In this document: positions 7,769-15,208 of the stretch, piece by piece
How the letters are laid out: the number at the start of each line of letters is the position of its first letter
How positions within the stretch are numbered: position 1 is the stretch's first letter
Assembly (NCBI RefSeq): GCF_009696005.1
Contig: NZ_VUMV01000004.1
Span: forward strand, 124,001-188,000
Source of the DNA: Bilifractor porci
GTDB lineage: Bacteria > Bacillota > Clostridia > Lachnospirales > Lachnospiraceae
Length of the DNA stretch: 64,000 bases
Reading direction: 5' to 3'
Made by a program: the position numbers and the translations under genes
The notes under the pieces: generated by a model
What the model was told of the DNA's origin: nothing
Database searches by the model: none
The model's input: the letters and a program-made list of their open reading frames with translations, nothing else

Positions 7769-8096
7769 GCGAATTATCCTTGTCCGGTGTTTTGGTACTG
7801 ATGCGGATCATTTCTTCCACAAGAGCACTGCACCTTTCAACTGCGTCACGTATTTCTTCCAGATCCGATACCTTCTCCAGTGTTGTCCGGAGTTTTTTCA
7901 GTTCCACAGCCAGACGGTCACTCTGATACTTGCCTGCGCGGATCACAACCGTCTCTCCATAGAGCATCCTGATGAAGTAATCACCCTTGGCCAGTCCGCT
8001 GACTGCAACCTTTGCATCAATCAGGCGAAGTTCCTCTTCCGAAACCCGAAAATTGAGAATCCGATTTCTTTTTCTGTCCTTATTTTCGCAGCTCAT
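7755..8096 (-). CDS. MobC-like relaxosome accessory protein
   Basis: A 113-residue protein whose N-terminus (RNRILNFRVSEEELRLIDAK) reads as a ribbon-helix-helix DNA-binding segment, followed by a helical region. This fits the MobC/plasmid mobilization relaxosome family, which helps the relaxase melt and recognise oriT. It starts two bases after the integrase stop codon region and overlaps the primase gene by 14 bases, within the island's single minus-strand operon. It is separated from the relaxase gene by the replication genes, which is a less usual order. It could also act as a transcriptional regulator, as many RHH proteins do. Confidence 0.72.
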   Translation of the reverse strand: MSCENKDRKRNRILNFRVSEEELRLIDAKVAVSGLAKGDYFIRMLYGETVVIRAGKYQSDRLAVELKKLRTTLEKVSDLEEIRDAVERCSALVEEMIRISTKTPDKDNSHGKS

Positions 8097-8098
8097 TT

Positions 8099-9163
8099 TT
8101 ATATGTCCTCCCTGCCGAATCGATCAAGCCGTTCCGCGATTTTTGCCTGTTTGTTGGGATACAGATGGGAATATGTATTCAGTGTTGTTTCGATCTTTTC
8201 ATGTCCGAGACGGTCCGCAATCTCCTTTGGTGAGAAACCAAGTTCAATCAGAAGACTTGCGTGGCTGTGCCGCAAATCATGAATCCGGATCTTCTTGACT
8301 CCGCTGGCCTTGATCCCGCGCTGCAGCTCCTTCTCCAGAAAGGTCTTGGTAACAGGAATCAGTGGTTCATCCGGTTCCGGTTCATAACGATCTTCCAGAT
8401 AGTCACGGATATCCTCTGTCAGAAATTCCGGAATCGTGATGTCACGGATGCTTTTCGGTGTCTTGGGCGGCGTAATAATGTCTTTCCCTCTCAGACACTG
8501 ATAGGATTTTGTAACAGAGATCACTCTGGCCTGCAGGTTCACGTCATTGATTTCCAGCGCCAGCAGTTCCCCGATCCGCATCCCGGTCCAGAACAGGATC
8601 TGAAATGCCAGCCAGGATTCCCGCTTATCGATAACGCAGTCGGCAAATACATTGAATTCCTCTTTGGTCCAGAAGCTCATCTCATCAGCTTTGCTTTTTC
8701 CCATACTGCCCGCGGTCCTGCACGGATTGTTCTTCAGTCCGTAATAGCGAACCGCGAAATTGAAAATTGCGCTGAGCTGATTATTGATGGTCTTCAGATA
8801 CGTCTTGGAATATCCCTTGTTGATGAGTTCCGTCTGCCATTTGCGAATATCAGCCGGGGTTATCTCATTCATTTTCTTTTCTCCGAAATACGGAAGCACC
8901 TTGTCATCCATGATGTAGTGCTTATTAATCATGGTGTGCTCCCTGAGCCGCGCTTCCATATCCTTGAAGTACAGATCCACGAAGTCCTTAAACCTCATAT
9001 CGAAATCGCTCTGCTGCTTCAGCAGGAAATTCCGAAGCCATTCCTCGGCTTCCCTTCTCGTGTTAAATCCCCGCTTCATGCTCTTTCTGAGTTTTCCCGT
9101 CCAGTCACGATAGCGATATTGAATCAGCCATTTTCCTGTCTTCTTGTCTTTTTCAGGTCTCAT
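8099..9163 (-). CDS. int: Tyrosine site-specific recombinase (integrase)
   Basis: A 354-residue phage-type integrase. Residues 1-50 form an arm-binding (AP2-like) domain, 55-150 a SAM-like core-binding domain and 165-350 the catalytic domain. The catalytic residues are visible: Arg196 (TGMRIGE), Lys219, His295 and Arg298 (HDLRH), His321 (LGHEK) and Tyr331 (NTYSHLY). I choose the ATG at 9163, which overlaps the excisionase stop as TGATG and follows GGAGGTG by eight bases, rather than a frame extension 30 bases upstream. It should integrate and, with the neighbouring small protein, excise the island. The adjacent guaA 3' end is the plausible target. Confidence 0.93.
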   Translation of the reverse strand: MRPEKDKKTGKWLIQYRYRDWTGKLRKSMKRGFNTRREAEEWLRNFLLKQQSDFDMRFKDFVDLYFKDMEARLREHTMINKHYIMDDKVLPYFGEKKMNEITPADIRKWQTELINKGYSKTYLKTINNQLSAIFNFAVRYYGLKNNPCRTAGSMGKSKADEMSFWTKEEFNVFADCVIDKRESWLAFQILFWTGMRIGELLALEINDVNLQARVISVTKSYQCLRGKDIITPPKTPKSIRDITIPEFLTEDIRDYLEDRYEPEPDEPLIPVTKTFLEKELQRGIKASGVKKIRIHDLRHSHASLLIELGFSPKEIADRLGHEKIETTLNTYSHLYPNKQAKIAERLDRFGREDI

Positions 9164-9357
9164 CAGGCGGTCACCTCCTCGACTCCATAGCATCGTTTTT
9201 CCAGATACTTGCGGGGCACTCTTCCGGATACTGTCAGGAATCCTTTGGTCTGCAGTTCCTCATTCAGCACGTGAATAATCTTGTAGGCATGCCCTTTGGA
9301 ACCCCCCATCATCTCTGCGAGCTGTTCCGCTGTCACAAAATTCATTTCCGATCTCAT
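9163..9357 (-). CDS. Small excisionase-like winged-helix protein
   Basis: A 64-residue basic protein with a helix-turn-helix-like core (VTAEQLAEMMGGSKGHAYKI) followed by a predicted wing (GFLTVSGRVPRKYLEKR). Such proteins commonly precede integrase genes in Firmicutes integrative elements and act as recombination directionality factors or local regulators. ATG at 9357 has AGGAGG six bases upstream. Its stop shares one base with the integrase start, and it is the first gene behind the regulated promoter at 9401-9429. Xis function is inferred from size and position. Confidence 0.75.
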   Translation of the reverse strand: MRSEMNFVTAEQLAEMMGGSKGHAYKIIHVLNEELQTKGFLTVSGRVPRKYLEKRCYGVEEVTA

Positions 9358-9379
9358 GTGTTTCCTCCTTCTGTTGTTA

Positions 9380-9397
9380 TGTAGCCCTATCGCTACA
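9380..9397. promoter_or_regulatory. Operator 1, TGTAGC-N6-GCTACA
   Basis: A perfect 6-bp inverted repeat overlapping the start region of the xis-int promoter. It is one of three matching sites in 85 bp. Confidence 0.75.
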
Positions 9398-9400
9398 TTT

Positions 9401-9429
9401 ATTATATTGTAGCGTTCTCGCTACGTCAA
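9401..9429 (-). promoter_or_regulatory. Promoter of the xis-int-mob operon
   Basis: On the minus strand TTGACG (9424-9429), a 17-base spacer and TATAAT (9401-9406) make a strong sigma-A promoter. The spacer is almost filled by the second operator (9408-9425), and the first operator lies at the expected start point, so bound repressor would block polymerase. Confidence 0.85.
9408..9425. promoter_or_regulatory. Operator 2, TGTAGC-N6-GCTACG
   Basis: It lies between the -35 and -10 boxes of the xis-int promoter. It shares the TGTAGC half-site and the TCGCTA half with operators 1 and 3, with one terminal mismatch. Confidence 0.75.
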
Positions 9430-9446
9430 TGCCTTTGCGGAAATTT

Positions 9447-9464
9447 TGTAGCCAAGTCGCTATG
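9447..9464. promoter_or_regulatory. Operator 3, TGTAGC-N6-GCTATG
   Basis: The third and most diverged copy lies on the repressor-gene side. It overlaps a weak plus-strand promoter candidate (TTGTAG at 9446-9451, 17 bases, TGATAT at 9469-9474), so it may mediate autoregulation. Confidence 0.65.
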
Positions 9465-9559
9465 TTTGTGATATGTTTTATGTAGTGATAGATATCTCCC
9501 GATCCTATATGGACCAGGCATCTGTACGGAATACAAAGAGAAGAAGGGAATTGCATACG

Positions 9560-10201
9560 ATGACAATCGGCGAAAAAATAAAATATTTCCGCAAACAGCG
9601 GGGTATTACACAGGGAGAACTTGCAGAATTGACAGGAATCCATCCTGTCTCCATCCGGAAATACGAGACAAATAAAATGCAGCCGCTCCCTCCTCAGGTC
9701 GAGAAGATTGCAGCTGCATTGAACGTGAACTTCAGTGCGATCTATGGAATGGATCAGAGCGCTTTCCGTCTGGAAACACGCGGAGATCTGATGGGATTAT
9801 TGATGACTGCCTATAAAGCCGGACTGATTCAGGTTGATGGTCCGAAAGACAGATATGGTGCCTTCAAAGAAGAGCAGTGCTGCATCCGCCTGACCCCGGT
9901 ACTCTCGCAGTATTTTGCTGTGGTGGGTCAGGAAGATGAGAATAGGAATATGCTGCCAGCACTAAAAGTGACAGATTCATCTGTCCTGTCTGATTTTATT
10001 CGTTGGGAAGGTTTATACCGTGAAGGATATCTGAAGGATCAGGAACTGCTGACAAAAGGAAATTCTTCTGAAGATAAAAATTATGTCGCTGATGATTTTC
10101 AAGAGATGCTGGAGCAGATCGAGCTTGACCTGCAGGCGTCTCAGAAGAAACTGGATAAGACCTGTGATCACGGCGATGATGCCGACTCTGAAACGGAATA
10201 A
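9560..10201 (+). CDS. XRE-family repressor of the island
   Basis: A 213-residue protein with an N-terminal Cro/C1-type helix-turn-helix (residues 2-60, including RKQRGITQGELAELTGIHP and the YETNK segment). The 140-residue C-terminal part is of unknown type and ends in a helical, acidic tail. I choose ATG at 9560, which begins the HTH domain and follows GAAGGGAA, rather than an upstream in-frame ATG at 9473 whose extra 29 residues look unlike protein. It is divergent from xis-int, with three operators between them, so it is the likely lysogeny-like switch repressor. No RecA-dependent protease or ImmA-like partner is seen. Confidence 0.8.
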   Translation: MTIGEKIKYFRKQRGITQGELAELTGIHPVSIRKYETNKMQPLPPQVEKIAAALNVNFSAIYGMDQSAFRLETRGDLMGLLMTAYKAGLIQVDGPKDRYGAFKEEQCCIRLTPVLSQYFAVVGQEDENRNMLPALKVTDSSVLSDFIRWEGLYREGYLKDQELLTKGNSSEDKNYVADDFQEMLEQIELDLQASQKKLDKTCDHGDDADSETE

Positions 10202-10211
10202 TTTTGAAAAG

Positions 10212-10230
10212 TGTACTCAAAATGTACTCA
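10212..10230. repeat. Two TGTACTCA direct repeats, 11 bp apart
   Basis: TGTACTCA occurs at 10212-10219 and 10223-10230, one helical turn apart, between the repressor stop and the guaA end. The position at the integrase-proximal island end suggests arm-type integrase binding sites. Confidence 0.5.
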
Positions 10231-10240
10231 CGAGACATAG

Positions 10241-10284
10241 AAAAAGCCCGGAAGCCCAGTGTTTATGCTGGTTTCCGGACTTTT
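10241..10284. terminator. Bidirectional terminator between the repressor gene and guaA
   Basis: AAAAAGCCCGGAAGCCCAG pairs imperfectly with CTGGTTTCCGGACTTTT across a TGTTTATG loop. T-runs flank both sides, so it can stop the plus-strand repressor transcript and the minus-strand guaA transcript. Confidence 0.8.
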
Positions 10285-10289
10285 AACAT

Positions 10290-11846
10290 TTATTCGAATT
10301 CTATCGTCCCCGGGGGTTTTGATGTGATATCATAGAACACCCGGTTGACATGGTTTACTTCGTTTACAATCCGGTTTGTCACGGTTTTCAGCACCGGATA
10401 CGGAATTTCTGCGGCATCCGCGGTCATAAAGTCAATGGTGTTTACCGCACGCAGCGCTATTGCATAGTCATAGGTTCTCTCGTCACCCATAACACCTACG
10501 GAACGCATATTTGTCAGTGCGGCAAAATACTGACCGACAGTTTTATTCATGCCGGCCTTGTCCATCTCTTCCCGATAGATGGCATCTGCTTCCTGCACGA
10601 TTTTCACCTTCTCCGGGGTGACTTCTCCGATAATGCGGATTCCCAGTCCGGGACCGGGGAAGGGCTGCCTCATGACTAGCTTTTCCGGAATTCCAAGATG
10701 CAGGCCGACCTTCCGCACTTCATCCTTGAACAGATAGCGGAGCGGCTCAACGATTTCCTTAAAATCCACATAGTCCGGAAGGCCGCCTACATTATGATGG
10801 GATTTGATCTTGGCGGATTCCCCTCCGAGACCGCTTTCTACGACATCCGGATAGATGGTTCCCTGCACAAGATAATCCACTTTTCCGATTTTCTTTGCTT
10901 CCTGTTCAAAAACGCGGATAAATTCTTCTCCGATGATTTTCCGTTTCTGCTCCGGCTCCGTAATTCCCTTCAATTTCGAGAAGAACAAATCCGAAGCGTC
11001 AACGCGGACAAAATTCAGGTCGTAGGGTCCGTCGGGTCCGAATACGGCGGACACCATATCACCCTCGTCCTTCCGCAGAAGGCCGTGGTCTACAAATACA
11101 CAAGTCAGATTTTTCCCTACGGCTTTAGACAGAAGCACTGCCGCTACAGAGGAATCCACTCCTCCGGACAGCGCACAGAGCACTTTTCCGTCACCGATTT
11201 TTTCCCGGAGCTCCGAAATGGTCTGTTCTGCAAAATCCTCCATTCGCCAAGTGCCCTTGCACCCGCAGACATGCAGAACAAAGTTCCTGAGCATCTCCGT
11301 TCCGTACTGGGAATGGAGCACTTCTGGATGATACTGAAACGCATACAGCCCGGCCTCAACATTCTGAACAGCAGCGTAGGGACAGTTTGCCGTGTGCGCG
11401 ATAACCTCAAAGCCATCTGCCAGACTGGTGATATAATCATTATGGCTCATCCAGACAATACTTTTCTCCGGTATGCCCTGATAGAGCGCCGAATCCGGAC
11501 GGTCAAGAATCAATTCTGTCTTTCCATATTCCCGTTCCGGTGCTTTTTCCACTTTTCCTCCGAGAACATGCATCATCAGCTGCGCCCCGTAGCAGAGTCC
11601 CAGCACCGGAATTCCCATGTGAAACAGCTCCGCGGGCGCAGAAGCCGCCCCTTTTTCGTATACACTGTTCGGCCCTCCGGTCAGAATAATTCCTTTGGGA
11701 TTCATTTTTCTGATTTCATCCAGGGAGGTCCGATAGGAATAGATTTCACAATAAACATTGCATTCCCGGACACGCCTTGCGACCAGCTGATTATACTGTC
11801 CGCCAAAGTCTATGACCAGGACTTTTTCCTGATTGCTCTGATCCAT
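10290..11846 (-). CDS. guaA: GMP synthase (glutamine-hydrolysing)
   Basis: A 518-residue two-domain enzyme that converts XMP, ATP and glutamine to GMP in purine synthesis. The class I glutamine amidotransferase domain has Cys85 (GLCYGAQ), His173 and Glu175 (YHPEV). The ATP pyrophosphatase domain has the PP-loop SGGVDS at 227-232. The C-terminus ends KPPGTIEFE as in the family. I choose ATG at 11846, preceded by AAAGGA; a 20-codon upstream extension reads through the leader. The gene has its own promoter and a short GC-rich hairpin in the leader (11882-11904). Its 3' end abuts the mobilizable island. Confidence 0.97.
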   Translation of the reverse strand: MDQSNQEKVLVIDFGGQYNQLVARRVRECNVYCEIYSYRTSLDEIRKMNPKGIILTGGPNSVYEKGAASAPAELFHMGIPVLGLCYGAQLMMHVLGGKVEKAPEREYGKTELILDRPDSALYQGIPEKSIVWMSHNDYITSLADGFEVIAHTANCPYAAVQNVEAGLYAFQYHPEVLHSQYGTEMLRNFVLHVCGCKGTWRMEDFAEQTISELREKIGDGKVLCALSGGVDSSVAAVLLSKAVGKNLTCVFVDHGLLRKDEGDMVSAVFGPDGPYDLNFVRVDASDLFFSKLKGITEPEQKRKIIGEEFIRVFEQEAKKIGKVDYLVQGTIYPDVVESGLGGESAKIKSHHNVGGLPDYVDFKEIVEPLRYLFKDEVRKVGLHLGIPEKLVMRQPFPGPGLGIRIIGEVTPEKVKIVQEADAIYREEMDKAGMNKTVGQYFAALTNMRSVGVMGDERTYDYAIALRAVNTIDFMTADAAEIPYPVLKTVTNRIVNEVNHVNRVFYDITSKPPGTIEFE

Positions 11847-11923
11847 GTACGATTCCTTTCGGTGATTACAATGATTGATTTGCCGGGCGCAGAGAAGCGC
11901 CGGCATTCTATAAGCTCCACGCC

Positions 11924-11952
11924 ATTATAACCCATCCGAAAAAATGTGTCAC
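11924..11952 (-). promoter_or_regulatory. guaA promoter
   Basis: On the minus strand GTGACA (11947-11952), a 17-base spacer and TATAAT (11924-11929). A GCCGG/CCGGC-type hairpin follows in the leader at 11882-11904. No purine riboswitch core is recognisable in this short leader. Confidence 0.8.
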
Positions 11953-11984
11953 CCTTTTTCAGATTTTCCTCTGCCTCGCTGATT

Positions 11985-13217
11985 TCAGCCCTTTCTGATC
12001 ATGCGCAGAAGCTCGGCCGGTTTAGGCGCTGTCCCGTACAGCAGTACGCCGACGCGGTAGATTCTGGCTGCAAGTACGCCGATTCCGATCACAGAAATCC
12101 CCAGCAGTCCCACAGAAACGGCGACCTGCCAGGCCGGAACGGTACTCATGGCTATGCGTGTAAACATGGCCATCGGTGAAGTAAACGGAATAAAGGAGCA
12201 GACCAGCATGGGAACCGTATCCACCTGCCCACTTCCCATCGCCGTCATAACCACAATAAACGCGATGATAAAGAGAAAGGTGATAGGCATGATTGCCGTA
12301 TTGATATCCTCCAGCCGTGAGACCGTTGATCCCACCGCGCCGTATAAAAACGCATAGATGAAAAAGCCGAGGGCGAAAAACAGGAGCATAAACAGCAGAA
12401 GATGAAGCGGCATGTCAAAGATGGAGGTAACAATACGATTGTCCTGCCAATCCGTCCTGGTGATATTAAAGAGCAGAAATGCTGTTCCGAAGATGCAGAG
12501 AAGCTGGATCAGCCCCGCCAGGCAGGCCGCAATTACCTTTCCGAACATCATGCTGACCGGATCCGCGCTGGTAATCAGAAGTTCCATGGCACGGGAGCTT
12601 TTTTCTGTCGCAACACTGGTGCTGACCATCTGCCCGTAAAGGAGAATAACCATATACAGGGCGAAAATCATAATATAGGTATAGAAAAAATTCTGCGACT
12701 GATCTTTTCCGATTGTTTTCACCGTGTGATTCACCGGGACAGAGAGAATGCTTCCTGCCTGCTCAATGCTCATCCCGCTGCCGGTAAGCGCCCTCATCTG
12801 CGCTATGCCGCGCAGAACCTCATCGGCGATCTCTGTATTGTAATCATACATGGTACGATTGTTTACATAATAGACATACTCACTGTCGCTTTTAATCCAG
12901 AAGCCGCAGTCGGCAGCGCCGCTCTTTACCCGGCTGATAATCTCCTCTTCTCCTTCTGCCAGGCTGACGTGATAATCCGGAAACGCCTGCGCAAAGGCAG
13001 TTTCCGCAGTCTTTTCCATTTCCGGATCCTCCGCATAAAGGAGTATCTGCTGCGCATCCTTCTGCTCCGACGTCCCGCTTTTCAGAAGCCCGGATATTTT
13101 CGGAAAAAACATTATAACGGCAATCAAAATCATCAGAAATACCGTGGTGCCCACAAAAAATTTATTTTTGAAATAATTTCTGAGTTCAAAGCTGAAAATT
13201 GTCCTGAACTGTTTCAT
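11985..13217 (-). CDS. NatB-like ABC-2 exporter permease
   Basis: A 410-residue membrane protein of the ABC-2 type. It has one membrane helix near residues 22-42, a large extracytoplasmic domain to about 175, and then five or six hydrophobic segments to about 385. This topology matches NatB and related exporters of sodium or other substrates. It follows its ATPase gene by 12 bases. Substrate is unknown: the NatAB label refers to architecture only. ATG at 13217 lies just past the ATPase stop with GGAGG upstream. Confidence 0.8.
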   Translation of the reverse strand: MKQFRTIFSFELRNYFKNKFFVGTTVFLMILIAVIMFFPKISGLLKSGTSEQKDAQQILLYAEDPEMEKTAETAFAQAFPDYHVSLAEGEEEIISRVKSGAADCGFWIKSDSEYVYYVNNRTMYDYNTEIADEVLRGIAQMRALTGSGMSIEQAGSILSVPVNHTVKTIGKDQSQNFFYTYIMIFALYMVILLYGQMVSTSVATEKSSRAMELLITSADPVSMMFGKVIAACLAGLIQLLCIFGTAFLLFNITRTDWQDNRIVTSIFDMPLHLLLFMLLFFALGFFIYAFLYGAVGSTVSRLEDINTAIMPITFLFIIAFIVVMTAMGSGQVDTVPMLVCSFIPFTSPMAMFTRIAMSTVPAWQVAVSVGLLGISVIGIGVLAARIYRVGVLLYGTAPKPAELLRMIRKG

Positions 13218-13229
13218 GGCCCACCTCCG

Positions 13230-14120
13230 TCAGATCTGATTCTTTGTGTACTGCACAAAAATATCATTCAGGGACGGCTCGAACACCCGTATCTCATCAA
13301 CCGCCCATTTTTCCGTCACCAGGCGCATCTCCCGATACCTGTCCCGGGGATCGGCAAGTGTGATCCGCAAGGAACCGTCTTCTGCCAGGCTGGCTCTCCC
13401 GTTATAATACCGGCAGATTTCTTCCTGCTCAGGCGAGCGCACCACGAGGGCATTTCCCGCATGACGATGTCTGATTTCCCGGAGGTTTCCTTCCAGGACT
13501 ATGTTTCCTCCATTGAGAATGGCAATCTCATTGCAGAATTCCTCAATGTAATTCATCTGATGACTGGAAAACAGAATAATTTTTCCCAGCCGCATTTCCT
13601 CCCGCACAACTTCTTTAAGCAGCTCTGCGCTCACCGGATCCAGGCCGGAAAACGGCTCGTCCAGGATCACAATATCCGGATCGTGGGCTACTGCGGTAAT
13701 CAGCTGGATTTTCTGCTGATTTCCCTTGGATAGAGAATCCAGTTTTTTCCCGCTGTATTCCTTCATATCCAGACGTTCCAGCCACCGGTCAACGGCCGCC
13801 GCGGCATCGGAGCGGCTCATTCCTTTTAATTCCGCGAAATATATCAGCTGGTCACGGATGATCTTTTTCGGGTACAGACCGCGCTCCTCCGGCAGATAGC
13901 CGATGCCTGTCTTTTGATAGTCGATCGGCTTTCCATCCAGCAGGATCTCTCCGCTGTCTGCCGGAAACACATTCATCAGAATACGAAGTGTTGTTGTCTT
14001 TCCGGCACCATTTCTTCCCAGCAGCCCGACCGCAGTGCCGCTTTCCGCCTTCAGGCTGACTCCCTTCAGCACCTGATGTGTTCCGAAGTTCTTGCACAGC
14101 TCCCTCAGTTCCAGTTTCAT
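13230..14120 (-). CDS. NatA-like ABC exporter ATPase
   Basis: A 296-residue ATPase with Walker A GRNGAGKTT near residue 36, signature LSKGNQQKIQL near 128, Walker B IVILDEPFSGLDP near 151 and an H-loop SSHQM. The extra C-terminal 80 residues resemble the DUF4162-type tail of exporter ATPases. It is the first gene of a two-gene operon with the ABC-2 permease and would drive export of an unknown substrate. A promoter lies 45-75 bases upstream. Confidence 0.88.
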   Translation of the reverse strand: MKLELRELCKNFGTHQVLKGVSLKAESGTAVGLLGRNGAGKTTTLRILMNVFPADSGEILLDGKPIDYQKTGIGYLPEERGLYPKKIIRDQLIYFAELKGMSRSDAAAAVDRWLERLDMKEYSGKKLDSLSKGNQQKIQLITAVAHDPDIVILDEPFSGLDPVSAELLKEVVREEMRLGKIILFSSHQMNYIEEFCNEIAILNGGNIVLEGNLREIRHRHAGNALVVRSPEQEEICRYYNGRASLAEDGSLRITLADPRDRYREMRLVTEKWAVDEIRVFEPSLNDIFVQYTKNQI

Positions 14121-14164
14121 CCGCGTTCCCTGCCCTTCTGTATTTTCCTGTATCCTACAGATTC

Positions 14165-14194
14165 AGCATATCACAGGTGTTCTTTCCCTGTCAC
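14165..14194 (-). promoter_or_regulatory. Promoter of the NatAB-like operon
   Basis: GTGACA (14189-14194), an 18-base spacer and TATGCT (14165-14170) on the minus strand. It is a moderate match with the right spacing and distance to the ATPase start. Confidence 0.6.
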
Positions 14195-14258
14195 CAGCCA
14201 TCCTTCTGTTTTCCGAAGACTTAACCTGGTGTTTACCTGAGCAGCACAGATTTTCTTT

Positions 14259-14396
14259 ATTCTCCTGCATACAGAATACAGCTTTAAATCCGACTTCCTG
14301 ATATATCTTCAGGACTTTTTTCCCCCGCATGAAGAATACAAGTTCAACCCCATACAGCTTCCCTCAGCTTTGTTGTGATTCTCCCGCATGAAGAAT
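14259..14396. repeat. Three degenerate ~60-bp tandem repeats 3' of the EcfT gene
   Basis: Minus-strand blocks of the form ATTCT(T/G)(C/T)ATGC(G/A)GG(A/G)... recur at about 14259-14277, 14318-14337 and 14378-14396, a 59-60-bp period. The first and third are ATTCT/AGAAT dyads. The rest of each unit is diverged. With the NatA promoter, these account for most of the 338-bp gap 14121-14458. Confidence 0.6.
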
Positions 14397-14458
14397 TCAG
14401 GCAGACCCTTTTTATAGGTGTATCATGGTTTTAACCGTCCGCACCTTTCCCGGAACCA

Positions 14459-15208
14459 TCAGAAGGGGAAAAGCACCATCCCGGCGGCGACGCCCCCAAT
14501 TAGAATCACCGCGCGCAGGAGGTCTCCTCTGCCGGACTGAATTTCACGATAAGCGGTTCGTCCTCCATCCCCGTCGAAGCCCTTTGATTCCATGGCCATG
14601 GCCAGATTTTCCGACCAATGGATACAGTTGACCATAGAGGCGAATAGGGGTTTCAGCGAAAAAACAGGCAGACGGATCCCCCTGACCCTGTACGCCAGTT
14701 TTGCGGCACTGTACTCCCGTTTGATATCGGGCATCAGATGAAAGGCTGCCAGAATCCCATAGGCGAATTTGGGTTTTACATGACCCTGCTGCATCAGGCT
14801 GAGGATAAATTCTTCCCCGTCCGTGGTAAACGCAAACAGAAGGCCGAGGCCGGCAAAGCCAAGTACCCTGCTGGCAAGCTGCAGGGCATTGTATAACGAG
14901 CCGGCGGCGGCAGTCATCGCAGAGAAATTATAGCTGCTGAAGGTGGTTCCGGCAGCCTTTGCTGCTTCTTCTGTACCGGTCCCGGAGGCCGGATGCAGGA
15001 ATCCGGTCATAAATAAAGAAACTGCGGCAATAGACACCGGTATCATGATCCAGGCAAGCTGTTTCCTGCTTTTTTGAGGAAAGGACAGGATCAGTGCCAT
15101 GCATACGGCAAACAAGAGGAGATTCAGGAGGACAGAATAACTGAAAGACAGGAGAACTCCGGCAATTAAGATTGCCAGCGCCTTATAGAATGGATTCCAT
15201 CTGTTCAT
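14459..15208 (-). CDS. ykoC: ECF transporter T component (YkoC-like)
   Basis: A 249-residue membrane protein of the CbiQ/EcfT family, the scaffold that couples the S component to the ATPases. It has several membrane helices and the coupling-helix motifs with an Ala-Arg-Gly signature (KLAYRVRGIR and MESKGFDG) near residues 170-215. Its ATG shares one base with the stop of the ATPase gene (TAATG), with GGAGG upstream. The gene order F-E-D-C behind a TPP riboswitch matches the B. subtilis ykoFEDC hydroxymethylpyrimidine/thiamine transporter, which gives the assignment. Confidence 0.85.
   Translation of the reverse strand: MNRWNPFYKALAILIAGVLLSFSYSVLLNLLLFAVCMALILSFPQKSRKQLAWIMIPVSIAAVSLFMTGFLHPASGTGTEEAAKAAGTTFSSYNFSAMTAAAGSLYNALQLASRVLGFAGLGLLFAFTTDGEEFILSLMQQGHVKPKFAYGILAAFHLMPDIKREYSAAKLAYRVRGIRLPVFSLKPLFASMVNCIHWSENLAMAMESKGFDGDGGRTAYREIQSGRGDLLRAVILIGGVAAGMVLFPF

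Noticed and set aside
3829-10201. Prophage
   Set aside because: No capsid, terminase, portal, tail or lysis genes. The gene set is a mobilizable island.
11882-11904. Purine riboswitch in the guaA leader
   Set aside because: The leader is under 80 bases with only one GC hairpin and lacks the purine aptamer's conserved junction.
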